Origin: Methanoregulaceae archaeon
GTDB lineage: Archaea; Halobacteriota; Methanomicrobia; Methanomicrobiales; Methanospirillaceae
Length of the DNA: 5,425 bases
Assembly (NCBI GenBank): GCA_013331415.1
Contig: DUGL01000172.1
Location: forward strand, 398 to 5,822
Direction of reading: 5' to 3'
Within the stretch, counting starts at the first letter, position 1. Each line of letters starts with the position of its first letter. Both the position numbers and the translations under genes were made by a program. The notes under the pieces were generated by a model. The model saw nothing but the letters and a program-made list of their open reading frames with translations. It had not been told where the DNA came from and made no database searches. This document shows, piece after piece, positions 1-5,168 of the stretch.

Positions 1-50
1 CATGGATGCCGGGGCGCGTGTGCAAACAATGATGACTCCCCATTCACCCT

Positions 51-68
51 GCTCCCTGATAAGGGGGC
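51..68 (-). terminator. Possible hairpin terminator after the AI-2E-family gene
   Basis: A 7-bp stem (51-57 pairing with 62-68, one G-T pair) closes a 4-base GATA loop, starting 3 bases past the stop codon of the AI-2E-family gene. No T-run follows on the minus strand, and archaeal termination mostly depends on T-rich tracts, so this may only protect the mRNA 3' end or be chance. The remaining bases 1-50 show no gene I can support. Confidence 0.25.
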
Positions 69-70
69 AA

Positions 71-1096
71 TCACCCTGGCGGGGGATCCGGTGGTCCGAT
101 CAGCACCCCGAGCCACCGGGTCTCTTCCCAGAACCCGGATACCATCTGCATGGTCATCGTCAGCGGAACAGCGAGCAGGAGGCCGAAGGGCCCGAGAATG
201 AACCCCCAGAAGAAGAGTGATACCAGCACAATAAACGGGGAGAGTGCGAGCTGCCGTCCGGCTACCTGCGGGAAGATTACATCTTCCACGAGGACGTCAA
301 TTGCCCCGGCACAAAGGAGCAGGATCAGGGCAGCCCCGGGCCCGTACCCGATGTAGGCAAGGATCATGGGGGGGATGATAGCGAGCCAGAAACCGACATA
401 GGGGATATATGCCATGACGAACGCGAGAAATCCCCAGAACACGGCGTACTCCACCCCTACCGCTGCGACGACAAGACCGGCACCGACACCTGTTGCCAGG
501 TTCACTTCGGTCTTGACAACGAGGTACCGGACGATCCTCTCACCAAACAGGCTGACCCTGGCGAGAACTGCAGGCCGGTCCTGCAGGATCTCCTGGATCT
601 TTCCCGTGAATGCCCGGGATTCCGCAATGAGGAAGAGTGTTGCCAGCACAACGAATACCATTGACCCGAGCAGCGACGACACCCCTGAAAGTATCTGGTT
701 TGCAACGCCGGCCAGGGATCCTGCCACGTTCACTTCAGAGAGGTCAACCCATCCGGAAAGTGCCGGGATCCGGAACGCGGGCACCTGTTCCTCGATGTTG
801 TTCAGGTATGCCGGGATCTGTCCGACGATCTGATACAATAACCCTGCGATGAGGACGAAGAAACCTGCGATGATCGCAATGAATATCAGAAAGACCAGAA
901 CCAGTGCCAATCGGTGGGGGAGCCCTTTCTCCTCGAACCACCGCAGAAGGATGGAGAAGAGGATTGCAAGGAAGACCGAGAGGAGCAGGGGTGCGATAAA
1001 TGATGACCCGGCTTTCATCCCGGCAAGGATGATTATGACGCCTGCAGTGATCAGCACAAACCGGCCTGGTTCCCCTGAAAATGAAGTGAGCTGCAT
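71..1096 (-). CDS. AI-2E (PerM/UPF0118) family transporter
   Basis: This 341-residue polytopic membrane protein belongs to the AI-2E/PerM family. What is seen: hydrophobic segments near residues 12-50 (probably two helices), 63-90, 140-158, 203-245 (several) and 254-275, plus a long hydrophobic C-terminal region at 286-318. Between 90 and 140 there is a more polar loop, the usual extracytoplasmic region of the family. Family signatures are IPYVGFWLAIIPP (231-243), the GRQLALSP stretch (280-287), and FWGFILGPFG followed by AVPLT (296-313). Length is typical of the family (about 340-380). The ATG at 1096 is preceded by GAGGAG only 3 bases upstream; Met27 is a weaker alternative that would remove the first membrane segment. 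The protein has a proline-rich tail (PPDPPPG). Members have been assigned AI-2 export or Na+/H+ antiport, and most archaeal members are uncharacterised, so the substrate is unknown. It lies 216 bp after arcA with no clear terminator between, so read-through from arcCA is possible. Confidence 0.95.
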   Translation of the reverse strand: MQLTSFSGEPGRFVLITAGVIIILAGMKAGSSFIAPLLLSVFLAILFSILLRWFEEKGLPHRLALVLVFLIFIAIIAGFFVLIAGLLYQIVGQIPAYLNNIEEQVPAFRIPALSGWVDLSEVNVAGSLAGVANQILSGVSSLLGSMVFVVLATLFLIAESRAFTGKIQEILQDRPAVLARVSLFGERIVRYLVVKTEVNLATGVGAGLVVAAVGVEYAVFWGFLAFVMAYIPYVGFWLAIIPPMILAYIGYGPGAALILLLCAGAIDVLVEDVIFPQVAGRQLALSPFIVLVSLFFWGFILGPFGLLLAVPLTMTMQMVSGFWEETRWLGVLIGPPDPPPG

Positions 1097-1099
1097 GGG

Positions 1100-1105
1100 C
1101 TCCTC
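1100..1105 (-). promoter_or_regulatory. Ribosome binding site of the AI-2E-family gene
   Basis: The minus strand reads GAGGAG followed by CCC and then the ATG at 1096. The gap of 3 bases is short for a Shine-Dalgarno site, but the match is strong and supports the chosen start over Met27. The symporter gene shows the same GGAG-NCC-ATG arrangement. Confidence 0.6.
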
Positions 1106-1127
1106 AATGATGCCGTCTCAGGACATT

Positions 1128-1141
1128 CCTGTCGGAACAGG
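1128..1141 (-). other. Small tetraloop hairpin in the arcA/AI-2E spacer
   Basis: CCTGT (1128-1132) pairs with ACAGG (1137-1141) around a 4-base loop, about 30 bases upstream of the AI-2E-family start codon. It could fold in the mRNA leader, but it carries no T-run and its role is unknown. No convincing TATA box was found in the 1097-1312 spacer, which argues weakly for co-transcription with arcA. Confidence 0.25.
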
Positions 1142-1257
1142 CCTGGTCATCAGCCATACCTGATCGCCTTTTCGTTCCTGAATGGAAGCGTGTGCTCACC
1201 GGCATCCTCATCCCGTGCACATCCTGTCCCAAATTTCTGACGTGTACCTTTTCTTCC

Positions 1258-1310
1258 GGGAACGATCTGGATTTTTCTGATACATCTCTCACGGATCATG
1301 GAAACGATCT
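1258..1310. repeat. Pair of 11-bp direct repeats 42 bp apart just after arcA
   Basis: GGGAACGATCT (1258-1268) and GGAAACGATCT (1300-1310) match at 10 of 11 positions. Their starts are exactly 42 bp apart, about four helical turns. They sit immediately downstream of the arcA stop codon and upstream of the AI-2E-family gene. This could be a paired protein-binding site or coincidence. Confidence 0.25.
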
Positions 1311-1312
1311 CC

Positions 1313-2581
1313 TCAGCGGGCATCCCTGCGAAGCGGGCAGGTCATACAGTGACCCCCGCCGCGTCCCCGGCCCAGTTCTGATCCCTCGATCTCCAGCACC
1401 TCGATCCCGGCATCCCTGAAGTTGCGATTCGTGCAGGTATTGCGGTTGTAGGCGATAACCACGCCAGGCCGGAGAGCGATCACGTTATTGCCATCGTCCC
1501 ACTGCTCGCGCATTGCCTGGTACTCATCTCCCCCGGTCGGAATGGCCGTGAGGCGGTCGAGATCCAGCGCATCGGCAACCGCGGGGAGGAGCCCCTCCTC
1601 CTTTGTCACCGAAAAGAGTGACCGCTCATCGCCCGGACGGATACTGAATGCCTGGATAGCATTCACCACGCTGGGATAGATACTGGCCGTGTCATGATCG
1701 AGCAGCGTAAAGACGGTGTCAAGGTGCATATGCGCCCGGTCACGGGTCATCCGGGCCACAATGATCCGGTCTGCTGCATCCTTTTCAAAGAGCACTGCTG
1801 CGAGCTGCTCGATCATCCGGGCAGATGTCCGCTCGCTCATACCCACAACGACGGTGCGGTTCCCTATCGGCATCACGTCCCCTCCCTCGAGGGAGGACTG
1901 CCCGAAGTCTTCCCGGGCAGGTACCCTGCCCCCGGGCTCTTCGGGTGAGGGGTGCCAGTATGAAAATGCTGCATCCCTGAATAACGGGTGGGCACGGTAG
2001 ACCAGCTCCACGTTGATCGATTCGCGCCTTCGTACCGGCCAGTGCATCGGGTTGAGCGATACGCCGTTTGCGATCCAGGATGAGGAATCACGGGTAAAGA
2101 GGGTGTTTGGCAGGGGAGGGAGGATGAAGGCATCCGGTCCGGCTGCTGCAGCGGTGAGGGAGAACCGTGAGAGCCCCTCCATGTACACGCATTCCAGCTC
2201 GCTGACCGTGAGGCCGCCAATCAGGTGCCGTGCCAGTCCGGCCGGTTCCATACCCATCAGGCAGATGCGCACGGCGTCCACTGCCGAGAGTCCAACCGTC
2301 GCTGCATTCACCACCCGGTCCAGCACCCACCTCCGTGTCTCTTCTCCGGTGGCGAGCGCTTCGGTGAGCAGCTCCTGCAGGTGGTATACAGTCACCCCCT
2401 CGTCCCGCATCAGGCGGACGAATGCATCATGCTCCTCGCATGCCCGGTCCACCCAGAGGATATCATCAAAGAGGAACTCATCATGGTTCGCTGGCGTCAG
2501 CCTGCGCAGGCTGAGATCAGGCCGGTGTACCAGCACGCTTCGCAACCGCCCCACTTCTGAAAAAACCCCGAATGTGTTCAT
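1313..2581 (-). CDS. arcA: Arginine deiminase
   Basis: This cytoplasmic enzyme hydrolyses L-arginine to L-citrulline and ammonia, the first step of the arginine deiminase pathway. The 422 residues match the bacterial full-length form (about 410-420). Catalytic motifs of the guanidino-modifying superfamily are all present: FTRD (Asp165), LEGGDVMPIG (Glu232), MHLDTVFT (His286 and Asp288), and GRGRGGGHCMTCP with the nucleophile Cys412. The N-terminal FSEVGRLRSVLVHRP and RRLTP..HDEFLFDD segments and EQWDDGNNV (359-367) are also typical. From memory, the similarity is closest to the Pseudomonas aeruginosa ArcA type, including the same GRGRGGGHCMTCP ending, rather than to short agmatine or dimethylarginine enzymes. 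The ATG overlaps the arcC stop as ATGA, so translation is likely coupled; a GAGGGAAG purine stretch lies upstream inside arcC. A bacterial origin by transfer is an inference only. No active-site residue is missing. Confidence 0.97.
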   Translation of the reverse strand: MNTFGVFSEVGRLRSVLVHRPDLSLRRLTPANHDEFLFDDILWVDRACEEHDAFVRLMRDEGVTVYHLQELLTEALATGEETRRWVLDRVVNAATVGLSAVDAVRICLMGMEPAGLARHLIGGLTVSELECVYMEGLSRFSLTAAAAGPDAFILPPLPNTLFTRDSSSWIANGVSLNPMHWPVRRRESINVELVYRAHPLFRDAAFSYWHPSPEEPGGRVPAREDFGQSSLEGGDVMPIGNRTVVVGMSERTSARMIEQLAAVLFEKDAADRIIVARMTRDRAHMHLDTVFTLLDHDTASIYPSVVNAIQAFSIRPGDERSLFSVTKEEGLLPAVADALDLDRLTAIPTGGDEYQAMREQWDDGNNVIALRPGVVIAYNRNTCTNRNFRDAGIEVLEIEGSELGRGRGGGHCMTCPLRRDAR

Positions 2582-3507
2582 GGCCCCGCACTTCCCTCAC
2601 GCGTTACCTGTGTCCCGGCACTCCCGGCAACCATCTCAGGGATATCCGTGAGTGCCCCTATCACTGCCCTGCCTCCCGTTCTCTCCACGAATTCTCCGGC
2701 CGCCTCCACCTTCGGCCCCATCGATCCAGCCGGGAACTGCATCGTTGCCAACGCTGCCGGAGTCGTGTTCATGATAAGGCGGGCCCGGGGTGTCCCGAAA
2801 TCACGGTACACTCCCCTGACATCCGTTGCCATGATGAAGATATCAGCACCGAGTTCTCTGGCAAGGAGGGCACTTGCAAGATCCTTGTCAATCACTGCCT
2901 CCACCCCGGTAAGGTTCCGCTCCCTGCCGGGCACAAACATCGTGGGGATCCCCCCGCCGCCTGCGCAGATGACAATGACGCCCCGTTCAAGCAGCCACCG
3001 GATAGGCCGGATCGCAAAGATCCGCTGTGGGCGGGGGGACGGGACCACGCGGCGCCATGATGCACCATCCTGCCGGAATGTCCAGCCATACTGCAGGGCA
3101 AGCCGGTCAGCACCGGGCTTGTCATAGAGCGGGCCGACAAACTTGGCCGGGTCGACAAAGGCGGGATCGTCCGGATCGACTTCGATCATGGTGAGGAGCG
3201 TCGCAAACGGGATCTCCGGGGGAAGGAGGTTCCCGAGCTCCTGCTCGATCAGGTAGCCGATCATCCCCTCTGTCTGGGCGTCAAGAACATCGAGGGGATA
3301 GGGGCCGGCGTCCGTGTAACAGGCTGCCTGGAGGGCGAGCAGTCCGACCTGCGGGCCATTGCCGTGCGAGAGAACGAGCTGGTGCTCCTGTGCGAGAGGT
3401 GCAAGGACCCGTGCAGCTTCCCTGACATTCGCCCGTTGTATCTCGGCAGTCATTGGTTCTCCTCGCTTCAGGAGGGCATTTCCCCCCAGCGCGACCACGA
3501 TCCTCAT
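2578..3507 (-). CDS. arcC: Carbamate kinase
   Basis: This cytoplasmic amino-acid-kinase-fold enzyme transfers phosphate from carbamoyl phosphate to ADP, giving ATP plus carbamate, which breaks down to CO2 and ammonia. It is the energy-yielding last step of the arginine deiminase pathway. The 309 residues match the family's usual length. Motifs seen: ALGGNAL (6-12), SHGNGPQVG (47-55), AQTEGMIGY (77-85), KFVGPLYDK (122-130), VVPSPRP (154-160), CAGGGGIP (181-188, phosphate/nucleotide loop), AVIDKDLAS (204-211), ATDVRGVY (227-234) and AGSMGPKVEA (260-269). The start at 3507 is the first codon of the conserved MRIVVALGGNA beginning. No strong Shine-Dalgarno precedes it; there is only GGGAAG about 10 bases upstream. 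It comes before arcA in the operon, the reverse of the common bacterial arcA-arcB-arcC order, and arcB is absent. Confidence 0.97.
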   Translation of the reverse strand: MRIVVALGGNALLKRGEPMTAEIQRANVREAARVLAPLAQEHQLVLSHGNGPQVGLLALQAACYTDAGPYPLDVLDAQTEGMIGYLIEQELGNLLPPEIPFATLLTMIEVDPDDPAFVDPAKFVGPLYDKPGADRLALQYGWTFRQDGASWRRVVPSPRPQRIFAIRPIRWLLERGVIVICAGGGGIPTMFVPGRERNLTGVEAVIDKDLASALLARELGADIFIMATDVRGVYRDFGTPRARLIMNTTPAALATMQFPAGSMGPKVEAAGEFVERTGGRAVIGALTDIPEMVAGSAGTQVTREGSAGP

Positions 3508-3521
3508 GGCAGCCGGCTTCC

Positions 3522-3538
3522 CGGACCACTCAGGTCCG
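3522..3538. repeat. 6-bp inverted repeat just upstream of arcC
   Basis: CGGACC (3522-3527) and GGTCCG (3533-3538) are perfect inverted arms around 5 bases. The dyad ends 15 bases before the arcC start codon. In RNA it would form a small hairpin next to the weak ribosome site GGGAAG; in DNA it could be an operator half-site pair. Confidence 0.4.
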
Positions 3539-3550
3539 CATGATGTATCG

Positions 3551-3619
3551 CTATCAGTCCTTTGGTAATGGTGAACATCCAGTACCTTTCCGGGAAATTC
3601 CGGAATACCTCACTGATAG
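3551..3619. repeat. 8-bp inverted arms 53 bp apart in the arcC leader
   Basis: CTATCAGT (3551-3558) and ACTGATAG (3612-3619) are perfect reverse complements. If the arcC transcript spans this region, the arms could pair and close a 53-base loop containing the 3588-3605 dyad and the possible start of a 24-codon leader frame at 3578. They could also be two binding half-sites. Both readings are inference. Confidence 0.35.
3588..3605. promoter_or_regulatory. 18-bp dyad TTCCGG-N6-CCGGAA, operator candidate
   Basis: TTCCGG (3588-3593) and CCGGAA (3600-3605) are perfect inverted arms separated by 6 bases, and the spacer GAAATT adds further partial symmetry. Its size suits a dimeric helix-turn-helix regulator. 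It sits about 80-100 bp upstream of arcC, so a regulator of arginine use is a natural guess, but no regulator gene is in the window. Confidence 0.35.
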
Positions 3620-3725
3620 TCCACCTGGTAGGGGCACCAGCGCATTTTGTCTCCGTATCAGGGCAGTTCGTCCGCTCCCGCACCATCCGGCCCAGCCTCT
3701 TAGAGGTGCATTGAATCATGGGAAT

Positions 3726-3762
3726 AAAAAATGAGCGGAGTAGTGCTGCTCCACCCGCGCTC
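3726..3762 (-). terminator. Hairpin plus T-run, probable terminator of the symporter transcript
   Basis: On the minus strand a GC-rich structure forms from outer arms GAGCG/CGCTC (3758-3762 with 3733-3737) and an alternative or nested GGAG/CTCC pair (3749-3752 with 3737-3740). It is followed by A and six Ts (3726-3731). This matches termination by a T-tract after a stem. It lies about 117 bases past the symporter stop. The T-run could instead belong to a promoter for arcC. Confidence 0.45.
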
Positions 3763-3878
3763 GGGAAAGCTCACGCGGTCATGGTTTTTCCGTAAAAGAA
3801 AGAGAACCGGATAGACCCCCTTGATGCGATCCTGGGAGAATTATCGCTCTTGAAAAGACGTGGGAAATACCGTAAGGG

Positions 3879-4766
3879 TTACAGGACATCAGGAGCCCTG
3901 CGCCCCCCTGCTCTCTTCTTCTTCCGGTACAGCCACCCCCCGATGATCATCATGAAAACGATCCCGAAAGCAGCGATCACGAGGACCATAAAGAGGATCT
4001 GGGGGTTGGTGAAGTTGGCAGAGACAACCAACAGTGCGGCCGATACATTCCGAAACCCGGTCCCGAACGCGAGTACCTCCCGGTTCCGGGGATCCGGCCC
4101 CCCAAGAACAAACCCGATGCCAAACGACCCGAGGATGAAGAGAGCTGCAACGAGCGTGCCTTCAAGGCCGAGGAGTGCGCTGGCCCTCATCGAGAAGTCG
4201 CTCGTGAACAGGGCGGTGGTATAGATGAGGAGGACTGCAATGATTGAGAGATCGGATGCCTTGTCAACCACAGGGAGAATCTTCATCGCTGTCAGGGGCA
4301 CCCGGGCGCGGATGGCCATTGCGATGATCAGCGGGATGAGCATGAATACCACCAGGTAGAGAACCGTACTGCTCTGGTCTACCCTCACCCCAGCAATGAG
4401 GAAGGGGAGGATGAGAGGCATCAGGAGGATGGTCGCAAGGATCAGGACCATGGTCAGCCCGACGGCGTAGGCAACATTGCCCCCAATGATGTCTATCGCC
4501 TTGGGCAGGGATGGGGCCCCGGCAGCCAAAGCGACGAGCATCAGCCCGGCGGCCAGTTCAGGATCCAGGCGGATGATCGTGATGATGAGCAGGGCTAAAG
4601 CCGGAACAAGGATAAAGTTAGCGATGAGGGATACAATAAGGAGCTCCTTTTTTTTCCACGGTGAAAGGACTTCGCGGATGGTGAGATTGAGCCCCATCGC
4701 AGCGATACTGGTGACCACAAAGATCCAGATTGCATAGTTTCCTATATCGAAAAACAGGTTCTCCAT
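3879..4766 (-). CDS. Bile acid:sodium symporter (BASS/SBF-like) family membrane protein
   Basis: This 295-residue integral membrane protein has about nine hydrophobic segments, near residues 10-28, 42-66, 70-84, 97-125, 134-152, 172-188, 203-222, 240-250 and 257-279, and ends in a positively charged tail (RKKKRAGGRR, 281-290). Family-type features are AAMGLNLT (22-29, compare the MGL.LT motif of BASS proteins), AGAPSLPKAIDIIGGN (82-97, the region of the first crossover helix), and FGTGFRNVSAALLV (234-247, equivalent to the second crossover with its E/GTG..N pattern). Length is right for the family (about 290-330). The sequence places it in the superfamily but not to a substrate; bile acids are unlikely in such an organism, and organic anions or a small metabolite are more plausible. 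The ATG at 4766 follows GGAG by 3 bases. It is upstream of arcCA on the same strand, but a terminator-like hairpin lies between them. Confidence 0.88.
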   Translation of the reverse strand: MENLFFDIGNYAIWIFVVTSIAAMGLNLTIREVLSPWKKKELLIVSLIANFILVPALALLIITIIRLDPELAAGLMLVALAAGAPSLPKAIDIIGGNVAYAVGLTMVLILATILLMPLILPFLIAGVRVDQSSTVLYLVVFMLIPLIIAMAIRARVPLTAMKILPVVDKASDLSIIAVLLIYTTALFTSDFSMRASALLGLEGTLVAALFILGSFGIGFVLGGPDPRNREVLAFGTGFRNVSAALLVVSANFTNPQILFMVLVIAAFGIVFMMIIGGWLYRKKKRAGGRRAPDVL

Positions 4767-4769
4767 GGT

Positions 4770-4773
4770 CTCC
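4770..4773 (-). promoter_or_regulatory. Ribosome binding site of the symporter gene
   Basis: GGAG on the minus strand, then ACC and the ATG at 4766. The 3-base gap is short but identical to that of the AI-2E-family gene, which supports this start over Met24. Confidence 0.5.
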
Positions 4774-4786
4774 GCTGCACCCCTTG

Positions 4787-4803
4787 CCCGGCTTCCGGCC
4801 GGG
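4787..4803 (-). other. GC hairpin in the symporter mRNA leader
   Basis: CCCGGC (4787-4792) and GCCGGG (4798-4803) pair around 5 bases. If transcription starts near 4812, as the TATA-like element suggests, this hairpin lies near the very 5' end of the leader, about 20 bases before the start codon. It could protect the mRNA or modulate translation. Confidence 0.35.
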
Positions 4804-4834
4804 AAAACTGGATAGGAGTCTGTGTTCCGGATCC

Positions 4835-4842
4835 CTATAATA
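4835..4842 (-). promoter_or_regulatory. TATA-like element for the symporter gene
   Basis: The minus strand reads TATTATAG in an otherwise GC-rich stretch. With the usual archaeal spacing of about 25 bases, transcription would start near 4812, giving a leader of roughly 45 bases. No clear A-rich BRE precedes it. The palindrome CTGTACAG (4848-4855) sits directly upstream, where a regulator could block TFB/TBP. Confidence 0.45.
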
Positions 4843-4847
4843 CTGTG

Positions 4848-4855
4848 CTGTACAG
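4848..4855. repeat. Perfect palindrome CTGTACAG beside the TATA-like element
   Basis: An 8-bp self-complementary site lies 5 bp upstream of the symporter TATA-like element. Its position over the BRE would suit a repressor site, but 8-bp palindromes also occur by chance. Confidence 0.25.
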
Positions 4856-4922
4856 GTCATCCGGGGAGCGTGACGAGGCAGAAGAGGAAAATGATGGTGG
4901 CCGGGAGATAAGCAGGCTGCGC

Positions 4923-4942
4923 CATGGTGCGACCGCACCATG
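4923..4942. promoter_or_regulatory. Perfect 20-bp inverted repeat, operator candidate
   Basis: CATGGTGCG (4923-4931) and CGCACCATG (4934-4942) are exact reverse complements separated by AC. Nine perfect base pairs with a 2-bp spacer is typical of a binding site for a dimeric winged-helix or helix-turn-helix regulator, since an RNA hairpin would need a larger loop. It is about 80 bp upstream of the symporter TATA-like element and about 190 bp upstream of the hycI promoter, so either gene could be its target. Confidence 0.5.
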
Positions 4943-5128
4943 AAAGAACCAGCCAAGGAAAAAGACCCAGACAGTGTCCGGACGTACCAAGGACAGACGG
5001 GAGTTCCCGTGTCGTGAGGGTGGGTTTGATCGGGAGCAGCAGCAGCCCACACATCCTTGAAAGCAGGGTCGGGATACAAACTCCTCACCCACCGATGGTC
5101 AGGTCCAGGGTGCCGGGTTTTTGGCTCT

Positions 5129-5141
5129 GGAAAGCATATAC
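5129..5141 (+). promoter_or_regulatory. BRE/TATA promoter of hycI
   Basis: GGAAAG (5129-5134, BRE-like) runs directly into CATATA (5135-5140). With a start 22-27 bases past the TATA centre, the transcript would begin near 5160-5165, only 4-9 bases before the ATG at 5169. That near-leaderless arrangement agrees with the absence of a Shine-Dalgarno site and supports both the promoter and the start codon. Confidence 0.6.
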
Positions 5142-5168
5142 CTGTCCTGCGAGGCTCGTGAGATAGGT

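Larger units (their letters stand above)
3508..3878 (-). other. 371-bp spacer upstream of arcC, rich in inverted repeats
   Basis: Between the symporter stop and the arcC start lie several dyads (3522-3538, 3551-3619, 3588-3605, and CCTCT-T-AGAGG at 3696-3706) and a terminator-like hairpin (3726-3762). A minus-strand open frame of 71 codons (3504-3719) fills much of it and ends in an ATGA overlap with arcC. Its codon-position GC pattern (about 48, 55 and 63 percent, counted by hand) is not clearly that of a gene, so I do not call it a CDS. No strong TATA box was found; TTTTTTATT at 3724-3732 could act as one or be the terminator T-run. The half nearer the symporter (3763-3878) holds only a pyrimidine-rich stretch on the minus strand. 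Confidence 0.5.
4767..5168. other. 402-bp divergent spacer between the symporter and hycI
   Basis: This spacer carries the promoters for the two divergent genes, a GC hairpin (4787-4803), the palindrome CTGTACAG (4848-4855) and a perfect 20-bp dyad (4923-4942). On the minus strand, stretches of hydrophobic or gene-like sequence appear in different frames between about 4857 and 5220 (for example WVFFLGWFFHGA and LPATIIFLFCLV), but no single frame with a start and ribosome site covers them. I call no gene here. Confidence 0.5.

Noticed and set aside
414..833. Plus-strand open frame of 139 codons
   Set aside because: It lies opposite the AI-2E-family gene, which has clear family motifs. The translation is threonine/arginine/proline rich with no recognisable domain, typical of an antisense shadow.
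2013..2651. Plus-strand open frame of 212 codons spanning the arcA/arcC junction
   Set aside because: It is fully antisense to arcA and the arcC end, is low-complexity serine/arginine rich, and has no ribosome site or known motif. High GC at third positions on the coding strand explains its length.
4618..5088. Minus-strand open frame of 156 codons overlapping the symporter start
   Set aside because: It overlaps the symporter coding region in another frame, becomes histidine/arginine/cysteine rich, and shows no domain. The upstream part is treated only as a possible gene remnant.
4924..5166. Plus-strand open frame of 80 codons just before hycI
   Set aside because: Its start lies inside the 20-bp dyad without a ribosome site, its translation is not recognisable, and it runs across the hycI TATA element.
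5095..5168. Upstream extension of the hycI frame
   Set aside because: The frame is open upstream, but family members begin just before the LLGIGN strand, and the BRE/TATA element at 5129-5141 would fall inside the extension.
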